A stretch of 39,253 bases of DNA from Candidatus Aminicenantota bacterium. Lineage in GTDB: Bacteria > Acidobacteriota > Aminicenantia > Aminicenantales > Aminicenantaceae. Each line of letters opens with the position of its first letter. The stretch's first letter is position 1. The notes under the pieces are model-generated. The model was not told where the DNA came from and ran no database searches. It worked only from the letters and a program-made list of their open reading frames with translations. The DNA lies in NCBI GenBank assembly GCA_003648765.1, contig QMPV01000006.1, forward strand, positions 1 to 39,253. The letters run 5' to 3'. Both the position numbers and the translations under genes were made by a program. This document shows positions 15,722 to 23,248 of this stretch, piece after piece.

Positions 15722-17035
15722 ATGGAAACTCAAATTTTAATTATCACTCTGATTACTGTTTTAGGTTACACCATAGCCAAATTAAAGAAAGCCTCAGTTG
15801 AAATCAGTATGTTAATCGCCACCTTGGCGGGTGGGATAGCGGGAGCCATTTATAAAACACCTGTCTTGAGTGATCTTCCCCGACATCTAATTGAGGGGGC
15901 CTTTACTTATTTTGACGTTATTCTTGTTTTTTCCACGGCCACTCTCTTCATGGCTATTCTGAGTGAGTCTGGAGGGGTAGCCTACCTTGTCCGCGGCACT
16001 CTCAAAACCTTTGGACATCTTCGGCTATTGGCTCTTTTGATACTCATGATAATTATCCTTATTCCTGGAGCTCTAACAGGAGCTGGCAGTGTCTCTTTGC
16101 TAGTAGTGGGCGCTCCAGTGGCTTTAGCCCTGCAAGAATTAGGTATTTCCAAAAGAAGGACAGCTGCGATTTTATTTATCATTGCCGGCTTAAGCGCGGC
16201 GGCGCCGCCGGTCAACATCTGGGCCATGATTGTTTGTGCTGGCACAGCTATTCCTTATGTCGGATTTGAACTGCCTTTGGGAATTCCTGTTCTCATCCTA
16301 GGTACTTTCACCATTTTGACCCTGGGCTGGAAAAAAGAACCCTTACTCGATCGCAAAAAAGACGAGGAGATCTTTGCGGCCATTCCGGAAAGAATGGCCT
16401 GGTGGCGGGTGATTCTTCCTTTTATCGTCTTTTTCGGCCTTATTGCTGCTTCCCGACTTTGGCCCTTCAGCTTACCGGTTTTTGGTCTCCCCCTGGAATT
16501 TACCATTGCTGCTCTAGTAGCCTGGTTGCTAAGTCCAATTCGTCTCAATATTCTCCAGCTATCCCGTCGAACCATGGACCGTTTGCTTCCTCTCCTGGCC
16601 ACTATGGTGGTAGTCGGCATGCTTCAGCAGATAATGACCGCCACTGGAATTAGAGGCCTCCTGGCCTATGCTGTCATAAGTATTCCTTTAGTCCTTCTCT
16701 TTATTTCTTTAGCCGCTGTCATCCCTCTCTCTGAAGGCATCTTAACTTATGGTGGAGCGGCTGTCTTCGGCATCCCCCTCATCTGGTATTTAGACTCCAT
16801 TGGACTCCACGCTACTGTGGCTATGGCCGGCTTAAGCCTCCTGTGGCCCTTGGGCGACGGTTTGCCCCCAACGGCTCTTATCGGCCGGTTAAGCGTGATG
16901 GTTACCGAATATAAAGAAAGTTATTGGCGCTTTCTTAAAAGCACTTGGCTACCTTGGATAGTGATTACCATTGTCGGTATTTTAATGGTCGTTTACAGCA
17001 CTAAATTGGAATTTCTAGTGAAATGGAGTATGTAA
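15722..17035 (+). CDS. Ion-transporter superfamily (DctM/CitMHS-like) permease
   Basis: This is an integral membrane protein with about 11-12 spans and no soluble domain. Features of the IT superfamily can be seen: two similar halves, a small-residue-rich re-entrant-type stretch LIPGALTGAGSVSLLVVGAPVALAL followed by GLSAAAPPVNIWAM, and in the second half SEGILTYGGAAVFGIPL and PLGDGLPPTALIG. Members carry carboxylates or related anions with Na or H ions. It resembles TRAP DctM subunits, but no DctP or DctQ gene is present, so it is probably a secondary carrier. The substrate is unknown. Ten bases after its stop comes a 52-codon gene, then an M14-like hydrolase. Linkage to amide-hydrolysing enzymes suggests an acylated amino acid, small peptide or dicarboxylate cargo (inference). 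Confidence 0.65.
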   Translation: METQILIITLITVLGYTIAKLKKASVEISMLIATLAGGIAGAIYKTPVLSDLPRHLIEGAFTYFDVILVFSTATLFMAILSESGGVAYLVRGTLKTFGHLRLLALLILMIIILIPGALTGAGSVSLLVVGAPVALALQELGISKRRTAAILFIIAGLSAAAPPVNIWAMIVCAGTAIPYVGFELPLGIPVLILGTFTILTLGWKKEPLLDRKKDEEIFAAIPERMAWWRVILPFIVFFGLIAASRLWPFSLPVFGLPLEFTIAALVAWLLSPIRLNILQLSRRTMDRLLPLLATMVVVGMLQQIMTATGIRGLLAYAVISIPLVLLFISLAAVIPLSEGILTYGGAAVFGIPLIWYLDSIGLHATVAMAGLSLLWPLGDGLPPTALIGRLSVMVTEYKESYWRFLKSTWLPWIVITIVGILMVVYSTKLEFLVKWSM

Positions 17036-17045
17036 GGAAAGAAAG

Positions 17046-17204
17046 ATGATAACCATCATCATGATTGTTTATTATTTTATCTGTGCTTATCTGGCAGGTA
17101 TTTTGTTCTGGAGTTTTATTAAGGAAAAAAAATCGTTGAATAATCTAATCCTTTATTTGCTGGTAATTTTCCCCTTAATTCTCCGACTCCTAAGGATAAA
17201 ATAA
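17046..17204 (+). CDS. 52-aa two-span membrane protein, missing from ORF track
   Basis: ATG at 17046 opens 52 codons ending in TAA at 17202-17204. The product starts MITIIMIVYYFICAYLAG and has two hydrophobic segments (about 3-24 and 33-50) joined by a charged turn, FIKEKKSLNN. AAGGAAAG lies at the right distance before the ATG, 10 bp after the permease stop. Its stop overlaps the start of the next gene by one base (TAATG), a coupling arrangement. Both junctions argue that it is a real gene. It matches no family I recognise. A small accessory subunit of the preceding permease is the simplest idea. Confidence 0.75.
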   Translation: MITIIMIVYYFICAYLAGILFWSFIKEKKSLNNLILYLLVIFPLILRLLRIK

Positions 17205-18367
17205 TGAATCGACCTCTAACGACAAAACTAATTCTTCTGGCTGTGACTTGTTTAATTTTAATTCCAGGCTCAATTCATCTTTATCAGCATCGTCATTTCA
17301 ATACGCCTATTGTCCAAGGGCCGGGTGTAACCCAAGTAGTTCACTTGAGTCATTATTTTTCCGGGCTTAAGGGCACCCAAGCGGACACGCCGGTTTTTAT
17401 TCTCCAGGGTAAAAAACCCGGTGGGAAAATACTAATCATGGCCAATACCCACTCCAACGAGCCCGCCGGAATGCTTGCTGCCGTCATCTTTATTGAAAAC
17501 GCCCTAGTCCAACAAGGAACGGTTTATATAATTCCCGTTTTCAATAACAGTGGCAGTCGCACCACCAAGCCAGGTGATGGTTATCCTCTCTACTTTGAAA
17601 TCAAAACCCCTTGGGGTAAACGTCGTTTCCGTATGGGTAACCGGAACGCTTCACCCCTTGATCAATGGCCTGACCCGGATGTCTATATTCATTATCCTGA
17701 TCGCCAATTGCTTTCTTTTATTGATGCTCGTAACACTAACCGGACTTGGCCCGGCCGACCTAATGGTCTGCTCATGGAAAGAGTTACTTACGCTGCCATG
17801 GAACTGCTCCGGCAGGAAAAGGTAGACCTGGCGATTGATCTCCACGGAGCAGAAACTATGTTCCCGGTGACTAATTGTATCGTCGCCCCAGAAAAATCCA
17901 TCAAATTAGCTACTCTGACTTCCTTAACTGTTAAAGCTCTGGAGGGATTTGATAACCATGTCGAACCCTCCCCCAGTAAATTTAGAGGGCTTTCCCATCG
18001 GGAAATCGGGGACTATTCAGAGACATTGCCTTTTCTTTTGGAAGCCCCCATCCCCTTTCTCGACCAGCCCACCGGCCCCAAAACGGTCGAACTCCTGCTC
18101 GAAGGCAAAGACCCCTTTCTTCTCCGCCTGGCGAAAAAAAAGAAATTATTTGTGCCCTATGATAAAACCGGTTGGCCAATGGCCAAGCGTGTCGGTCAAC
18201 ATTGTTCCGTAATATTAGAACTAATCCGGCAATACTCCCGCAAAAATCCTGAGCGGGCCATTAAATTGACCAATGTTCCCCGTTACCGAGAAGTTGTGGC
18301 TAAGGGAGTAGGTTATTTCTTCCGGAATCCTGAAAAAGCTGACCGCGAAAAAATTGTCGACATTTAA
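17204..18367 (+). CDS. M14-like zinc hydrolase, succinylglutamate desuccinylase/aspartoacylase type
   Basis: The N-terminal hydrophobic segment (about 8-24) is an uncleaved anchor or signal peptide, placing the enzyme in the periplasm. The catalytic domain has the M14/AstE-ASPA zinc ligands His83 and Glu86 (NTHSNEPAG) and His214 (IDLHGAE), the substrate-binding NTNRTWPG (Arg180) and a candidate catalytic Glu280 in LPFLLEAP. All key residues are present, so it should be active. Relatives cleave the amide bond of N-acylated amino acids or C-terminal residues of peptides. Being extracytoplasmic separates it from cytoplasmic AstE. It is translationally coupled to the 52-aa membrane protein and lies in the permease operon, which points to trimming the cargo before uptake. 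Confidence 0.85.
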   Translation: MNRPLTTKLILLAVTCLILIPGSIHLYQHRHFNTPIVQGPGVTQVVHLSHYFSGLKGTQADTPVFILQGKKPGGKILIMANTHSNEPAGMLAAVIFIENALVQQGTVYIIPVFNNSGSRTTKPGDGYPLYFEIKTPWGKRRFRMGNRNASPLDQWPDPDVYIHYPDRQLLSFIDARNTNRTWPGRPNGLLMERVTYAAMELLRQEKVDLAIDLHGAETMFPVTNCIVAPEKSIKLATLTSLTVKALEGFDNHVEPSPSKFRGLSHREIGDYSETLPFLLEAPIPFLDQPTGPKTVELLLEGKDPFLLRLAKKKKLFVPYDKTGWPMAKRVGQHCSVILELIRQYSRKNPERAIKLTNVPRYREVVAKGVGYFFRNPEKADREKIVDI

Positions 18368-18455
18368 TTCTAGAAACATATAAAATTCAAGAAGAGACAA
18401 AGGACAACTAGAGTTCTAATATAATGATAAAAATTTTGAAATCAAGGAGGTAATG

Positions 18456-19121
18456 ATGAAACATAGACTATCTTTGACCAGTCTAATCCTCGTTATTTTT
18501 ATTTTACTCACACTCCAAATTTTTTCTCAAAACCCTGCCCCTGAGATCCCCAAAGCTCAACTGCCCGTACTTATTACTTCGGCTGGTCAAAGCCCTGACG
18601 TGACCACTGTTAATATTATTGCTGAGGAAGCGGGTGTTCCCTACGATTACTGCGATGTGCCCACGGTGGACCTGGTCAAAGCTGGAGTAGGATTAGCTGA
18701 TAAAGAATCAGGACCAGGGTTCCATGTGGAGATCCATTCGGACTTAGAGAAGCATCCCAAAGGAACAGCTTACAAAACCATGATTTTTGCTATTGGAGCC
18801 AGCCTCAAAGGTATGGGGGCTTCAGGGCTTACTGTCGAAAGTGAACTGAAACGACTCCAGTCGCTAATTGATTATTGTCAGAAAAACAACATCTTTATCA
18901 TAGCCATTCATGTTGGAGGAGCCTCTAAACGTGGGGCGCCAGGAAGCGATAACGAACGAATGATCGACGCTGTAGCTCCTTTCGCTAATTTAATTATTGT
19001 CACTAAAGACAGCAATAAAGATGGCCGCTTTGACCAAATTGCCCAAGCTAAAAATATCCCTCTCCTTCAAGTAGACAATGCTCTAGAAATTGTTGAGATT
19101 TTCAAAAAAATTTTCCTCTGA
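18456..19121 (+). CDS. Secreted DUF6305-like protein
   Basis: A signal peptide (LTSLILVIFILLTLQIFS) precedes a ~190-aa Rossmann-like domain: PVLITSAGQSPDVTTVNIIAEEAGV at the start, TMIFAIGASLKGMGASG in the middle, then FIIAIHVGGASKRGAPGSDNERMIDAVAP and LIIVTKDSNKDGRFDQIA. I tentatively place it in DUF6305, which has no known function. ATG 18456 is preferred to 18453 because it sits 5 nt after AAGGAGG, rather than 2. It follows the M14-like gene by 88 bp, where a TATAAT (18420-18425) without a good -35 might be an internal promoter. Position and export suggest a periplasmic binding or accessory protein for the permease (inference). It converges on the antiporter gene with only 7 bp between the stops. 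Confidence 0.65.
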   Translation: MKHRLSLTSLILVIFILLTLQIFSQNPAPEIPKAQLPVLITSAGQSPDVTTVNIIAEEAGVPYDYCDVPTVDLVKAGVGLADKESGPGFHVEIHSDLEKHPKGTAYKTMIFAIGASLKGMGASGLTVESELKRLQSLIDYCQKNNIFIIAIHVGGASKRGAPGSDNERMIDAVAPFANLIIVTKDSNKDGRFDQIAQAKNIPLLQVDNALEIVEIFKKIFL

Positions 19122-19128
19122 GAATTAA

Positions 19129-20856
19129 CTACTTTTTCTCCTGTTCATCGCTGAGGAGACCAACTGCTAGCTCTTCACAAACGACTTCTGGGCGTTTAAC
19201 CTTCTCAATGGCTTCAAAAAGATCTTTCAAAGCCAGAATCTCTTCCATAACAATTAAAGAAACGAGCGCCCGATTTTCTTCAGAAGTACTGAGCTCAATC
19301 TGGCCTTGTTTCTGCTGGAGAGTAATAAAAATATCTTCCTTTTTAATATGATAAATCAAGCCCTCAATGTTGAGGCGATGAACAAAGAATTCTTCATTTT
19401 CAAAAGCCTCGATAATGCGATTCCGAATAAAACTGGCTATATGAGGAGAAGGAAATTCTAACTTAATGCGACAACCTCTTTCCTCTTTTTTCAGGAGACT
19501 TTCTTTTCTTAAGCCCGAACCGCCATCAAAACTTTTCACCAAGATCGGGGGGGCAATGATACTGGCGATTAATAAAGTCACAATAGCTACTCCAAAGAGA
19601 TCAGCCCCAATTGCTCCAGCCGAGAGGCCTACGCCAGCGATAATAAGAGTTACTTCCCCCCGGGGTAACATGCCAGCCCCAACTCGAAAGGCTCCTCGCA
19701 GATTAAAGCCCATGAGATAAGCCGGCACTCCACAACCAACCACTTTACCCATTATGGCGAAGGCCGCATAGATCAGTCCAAAAATAAGAATGCCTTTCAT
19801 GGCGGCAAAATTTACCATCATACCCATCACACAGAAAAAAACCGGCACTAAAAAGTTATACACTCCATGGAGTCTATTACGTAACTCACTAGCAATATCA
19901 GTCTGGGAAAGAGAAAGTCCCATGATATAAGCCCCGATAATCATGGCTAATCCAGCCATCTCAGCTAGGCCCGCCAGAAACAAGGCCAAACCCAAGGCCA
20001 CTCCAGCAATGGCGTCGTTGGAACGTAACCATTTTAGCCCTCGAGTGAGACGATTTGCGGAAAGAATGCCTAAGACAGTACAAATAATCCAGAAACCAAA
20101 GGCTTTGAGGGCGATAGCTCCGATATGGGCCCATTCAACTTCACTCCCCCCAGCTTGAACTCGAGAGATACCCACAACCACGGCCAGAATAACAATTCCC
20201 AAAACATCATCCAGAACCGCACCCGCCAAAATAGTCACCCCTTCGGGTGAAGACATTTTTCGGCGTTCATTAAGAACCCGGGCCGTAATACCCACCGAGG
20301 TGGCTGTGGAGAGGGCTCCGAGAAAAAGAGCAGCTGGAGAAATAAAAGAATCTACGCCCGGTAAAAGCAGAACAGCAATTAGCGCCCCCAGAAAAAAAGA
20401 AAGAACAACCCCACCTACTCCGACTGCAGTGCCCACTAGAGAAAAACGGATGAAAGTCGGCAGATCGGTCTCCAGACCGGACATAAAAAGCAAGACGATA
20501 GAAGCTATCACCGCCAAACCATACAACTCTGGGGTAACAGGCAGAAATCCTTCTCCCCGAGGGAAAAGCGGGCTATTTAAAAAGGGGAGAGAAATGGCCC
20601 CCAAAGCATAAGGCCCAATAGCCATGCCAGCCACTAACTCTCCCAAAACCCGAGGTTGGTGGAAAAACCGATTGAAAATTATGCCGAAAAAACGGGCGGT
20701 AATGACAATTAAAGCTAATTGAAGAACCAAGAGGGTCATCTTCTGACCCATTTCATGCGTTTGCTCCTTGGCCAGGAGAGACAGTCCGCCCATACTTAAG
20801 AATAAAAACAAAAAGGCCAGGAAATTTTTTCTTTTACTTGAAAGAGACACTTTCAT
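19129..20856 (-). CDS. CPA2-type Na+(K+)/H+ antiporter with unusual C-terminal domain
   Basis: The first ~430 residues form a Na_H_Exchanger (CPA2) membrane domain of about 12-13 spans, starting after a hydrophobic leader and including FHQPRVLGELVAGMAIGPYALG, SVGITARVLNERRKMSSPEG, AGAVLDDVLGIVIL (the ion-binding DD-type motif) and LPRGEVTLIIAGVGLSAG. CPA2 proteins exchange Na or K for protons. The last ~130 residues are soluble and begin after the linker LRKESLLKKEERG; they do not look like the TrkA-N domain usual in KefB-type proteins. The ORF-track TTG start is replaced by ATG 20856, which overlaps the upstream EIIA stop in the form ATGA. That coupling suggests the EIIA-like protein controls the transporter. 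Confidence 0.88.
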   Translation of the reverse strand: MKVSLSSKRKNFLAFLFLFLSMGGLSLLAKEQTHEMGQKMTLLVLQLALIVITARFFGIIFNRFFHQPRVLGELVAGMAIGPYALGAISLPFLNSPLFPRGEGFLPVTPELYGLAVIASIVLLFMSGLETDLPTFIRFSLVGTAVGVGGVVLSFFLGALIAVLLLPGVDSFISPAALFLGALSTATSVGITARVLNERRKMSSPEGVTILAGAVLDDVLGIVILAVVVGISRVQAGGSEVEWAHIGAIALKAFGFWIICTVLGILSANRLTRGLKWLRSNDAIAGVALGLALFLAGLAEMAGLAMIIGAYIMGLSLSQTDIASELRNRLHGVYNFLVPVFFCVMGMMVNFAAMKGILIFGLIYAAFAIMGKVVGCGVPAYLMGFNLRGAFRVGAGMLPRGEVTLIIAGVGLSAGAIGADLFGVAIVTLLIASIIAPPILVKSFDGGSGLRKESLLKKEERGCRIKLEFPSPHIASFIRNRIIEAFENEEFFVHRLNIEGLIYHIKKEDIFITLQQKQGQIELSTSEENRALVSLIVMEEILALKDLFEAIEKVKRPEVVCEELAVGLLSDEQEKK

Positions 20857-21299
20857 GAGCAAAATAATTCCAAAACTTCTTCTTGACTGGAGGCCTGAAG
20901 AATTTTTTCTCTTTTCTCCTTGCTTTTCAAAAGGCGAGTGACTTCGGCTAAGAACTGAATGTGGGGTCCGGAGCGGTTTAAAGGAGAAAGAGTCATGATA
21001 AAAATCTGAGCTGGTTGCCCATCAATAGAATCAAAATCTACTCCTTCCCTTTTTAAGGCGATGGCCGCCACTAATTCTTTGACCGCCTCACACTTTCCAT
21101 GAGGTAGAGCGACTCCCTTTTCTAAGCCAGTGCTCATTTTTTTCTCGCGTTCAAGAATAGCCCGAAGAGCAGCTTCGCGGTCATCAATTTTACCTCTTCT
21201 ATAGAGGTGATCAACCATCTCTTTAATCACCTCTTCTTTAGAAGAGGCTTCTAGGGAAATAATGATATCTTCTGGAGAAAGAACTTTTTTCAGATTCAT
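20853..21299 (-). CDS. PTS EIIA(Ntr/fructose)-type regulatory protein
   Basis: This is a 148-aa single-domain EIIA of the mannitol/fructose class. The phosphorylatable His is His67 in STGLEKGVALPHGKCEAVKE. The tail RSGPHIQFLAEVTRLLKSKEKREKIL is typical of PtsN-like proteins. No EIIB or EIIC sugar permease is near, so a regulatory rather than sugar-import role is likely. PtsN is known to act on K transport in Proteobacteria. Here its stop overlaps the antiporter start by 4 nt (ATGA), giving equal co-expression. GAAGGAAG precedes the ATG. Similar EIIA-antiporter pairs occur in other phyla, so function by analogy is reasonable but unproven. Confidence 0.9.
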   Translation of the reverse strand: MNLKKVLSPEDIIISLEASSKEEVIKEMVDHLYRRGKIDDREAALRAILEREKKMSTGLEKGVALPHGKCEAVKELVAAIALKREGVDFDSIDGQPAQIFIMTLSPLNRSGPHIQFLAEVTRLLKSKEKREKILQASSQEEVLELFCS

Positions 21300-21366
21300 G
21301 GTTGCTTCCTTCAGCTGATCCTGAGTTGAACAACTATTTTGAATTGTCTCATTTTTTCTCCCTTGT

Positions 21367-21395
21367 AGTGGGGCGGGGACGAGAACCGTCCCACT
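21367..21395. repeat. REP-like GC-rich palindrome
   Basis: The 29-bp dyad AGTGGGGCGGGGACG-AGAAC-CGTCCCACT can fold in two registers: GGGACG/CGTCCC inside, or AGTGGG/CCCACT outside. It is a GC island in AT-rich surroundings. GGGACGGTTCTCGTCCC-type palindromes resemble REP elements linked to Y1 transposases. Only one copy is seen in the window, so this is a tentative call. Confidence 0.45.
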
Positions 21396-21834
21396 CTGGA
21401 AGGCCTAAAATAAGCTTACCCAAATACTTATAACTTCAATTGAGAAGTTATTTTATCACAATCAGCTAAAAATTATAAATATTATTTATTTTGGGAAAAT
21501 TAAATTTCCGCTTAACTTTTCCCAACAGGCGATTAGATCAGCCCTTTTATATTTGCCTAGAGGCAATCATATAAACCAAAATTCTAAATTGGGGTCATGT
21601 CTAATTGCCCCTTCCTCATTCAACTCAAAGAAATCTAATGCGAGATGGCATGAATAACCCTTCTCAGAACGCTTCCAACTAAAGGTTAACGTTCTTGAGC
21701 TGCTCAAATTCCTGAACAATTTCTATAAATGGTGATAAAGCTAATGATTATCAAATGTGGAAAATGAACACTTGATTATCATCTTCTCAATTGCCAAGAA
21801 AATTCCCACATCCTTGACTCCCAAATTGCTCGGC

Positions 21835-21863
21835 TTGTGATAAAAAAATGAATGATATATGAT
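21835..21863 (+). promoter_or_regulatory. Promoter of aldose 1-epimerase gene
   Basis: TTGTGA (21835-21840), 17 nt, TATGAT (21858-21863). The expected start is near 21870, with a leader of about 58 nt. Confidence 0.45.
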
Positions 21864-21927
21864 GTTTAAAAATCGGTAAAGGCCAACTAATAATGCTTAT
21901 ATTTGAGAAGTTCGAAAGGAGATGAGA

Positions 21928-23094
21928 ATGGTGACTAAGCCACATTCCCTGGTTTGCTTACTCAGCAGCCTAATTACTTTATTTCTGGCTTTAAGTTGTT
22001 CTTCTCCTCCAGAAGAAAATCTCTCACTTAAATCATCGGGAGGACCGGCTATGTCTTTAACCAAGGAAATTTTCGGGTATTTACCGGAAGGACAAGCGAT
22101 CGAAATCTATACCCTGGCTAATTCCCAAGGAATGAAGGCCAAAATCATGACCTACGGAGCCACTCTAGTAGCTCTAGAAGTTCCGGATAAAAACGGAGTG
22201 AGTGAAGACATCACCCTGGGCCATGACCATTTAGAGGGTTATTTAAAAGCTTCGCCTTATTTTGGGGCTACTGTGGGTCGCTATGCCAACCGCATCGCCC
22301 AGGCCCAATTCCAGCTCAACGGTCAGACTTATCATTTAGCCGCCAATGACGGCCCCAATCATCTGCATGGAGGACTTAAAGGCTTCGATAAAGTCATCTG
22401 GCAAGCTACACCTGTCAAAGAAAAAGACTGGGTCGGCGTGCATTTCTCTTATTTCAGTCCTGATGGAGAGGAAGGCTATCCTGGCAACCTGAAGGTGACC
22501 GTTACCTATCAGTTAACCTCTGATAATCAGTTGAAAATTCTTTATGAGGCTGAGACAGATAAGCCCACCCCGATCAATCTAACTCACCACAGCTACTTCA
22601 ATCTCCATGGTCAAGGAAAAGGTAATATTCTTGATCACCTTTTAATGATCAACGCCGATTATTTTACTCCGGTAGACAAGCAGCTGATACCTACAGGAGA
22701 AATAAAACTGGTTAAGGGCACACCCTGGGACTTCACCTCCCCTCATCCGATTGGCCAACGTATCCAGGAAGTTCCTGGAGGCTATGACCATAATTATGTG
22801 CTCAATAAAGAAGAAGGCGAACTATCTCTAGCGGCCCGCGTCTTCGAACCCCAGAGCGGCCGAATAATGGAAATCTACACCACTGAACCTGGTCTTCAGT
22901 TCTATTCCGGCAATTTCCTCGACGGCAGTATCACCGGTAAAGCCGGTCGAGTCTACCCCAAACATTCCGGTTTCTGTCTGGAACCACAGCACTTTCCCAA
23001 CTCGCCCAATCAACCTAATTTCCCTTCAACCATTCTCCAGCCAGGAGAAAAATATAAGAGTCAGACTATCTTCAAGTTTTCAGTCCAAAAGTAA
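21928..23094 (+). CDS. galM: Lipoprotein aldose 1-epimerase (mutarotase)
   Basis: The enzyme interconverts alpha and beta anomers of hexoses such as galactose. Family blocks in order: MKAKIMTYGATLVALEVPDK, TVGRYANRIAQAQF, NHLHGGLKGFDKVIW, INLTHHSYFNLHG (catalytic His region), GYDHNYVL and SGFCLEPQHFPNSPNQP (catalytic Glu). All are present. The N-terminus is a lipoprotein signal, LFLALSCSS, so the enzyme is attached to the envelope rather than cytoplasmic. The second ATG (21928) is preferred to 21922 because AAAGGAG is only one base before the first. Without the signal the length is normal (~350 aa). It is transcribed alone; no other galactose genes are in the window. Confidence 0.92.
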   Translation: MVTKPHSLVCLLSSLITLFLALSCSSPPEENLSLKSSGGPAMSLTKEIFGYLPEGQAIEIYTLANSQGMKAKIMTYGATLVALEVPDKNGVSEDITLGHDHLEGYLKASPYFGATVGRYANRIAQAQFQLNGQTYHLAANDGPNHLHGGLKGFDKVIWQATPVKEKDWVGVHFSYFSPDGEEGYPGNLKVTVTYQLTSDNQLKILYEAETDKPTPINLTHHSYFNLHGQGKGNILDHLLMINADYFTPVDKQLIPTGEIKLVKGTPWDFTSPHPIGQRIQEVPGGYDHNYVLNKEEGELSLAARVFEPQSGRIMEIYTTEPGLQFYSGNFLDGSITGKAGRVYPKHSGFCLEPQHFPNSPNQPNFPSTILQPGEKYKSQTIFKFSVQK

Positions 23095-23141
23095 AACAAC
23101 CCTTAAGAAACTTTACCTACAATTTATTTTCACGCCAGCTC

Positions 23142-23169
23142 TTGCCTTCACTCCAGCTTATACTATAAT
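23142..23169 (+). promoter_or_regulatory. Promoter of GT-A glycosyltransferase gene
   Basis: TTGCCT (23142-23147), 16 nt, perfect TATAAT (23164-23169). The expected start is near 23176, with a ~70-nt leader ending in AGGAG and ATG 23249. Confidence 0.6.
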
Positions 23170-23248
23170 ATGCTATCAACTAGAGACACCAGAGAGGCAA
23201 ATTAATTTGATATTTCTCTTATTGACTCTCTTAATCAGGAGATAAATT

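Larger units (their letters stand above)
21300..21927. other. Divergent intergenic region
   Basis: This is the spacer between the EIIA-antiporter pair and the aldose epimerase. It holds the GGGACG palindrome (21367-21395) and the epimerase promoter. AT-rich sequence around 21430-21490 probably carries the EIIA promoter, but no pair of boxes is convincing. I see no ORF or RNA gene. Confidence 0.5.

Noticed and set aside
16255-16620. 121-aa and 87-aa minus ORFs opposite the permease gene
   Set aside because: Their Arg/Lys/Ser-rich composition is typical of antisense translation of a hydrophobic membrane protein.
18397-18425. Full sigma70 promoter before the DUF6305-like gene
   Set aside because: A TATAAT is present, but the sequence 17 nt upstream (ACAAAG) does not resemble a -35 and there is no TGn extension.
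19466-20611. Three plus-strand ORFs opposite the antiporter gene
   Set aside because: They show the same antisense signature (Ala/Pro/Arg/Lys-rich) and have no ribosome binding sites.
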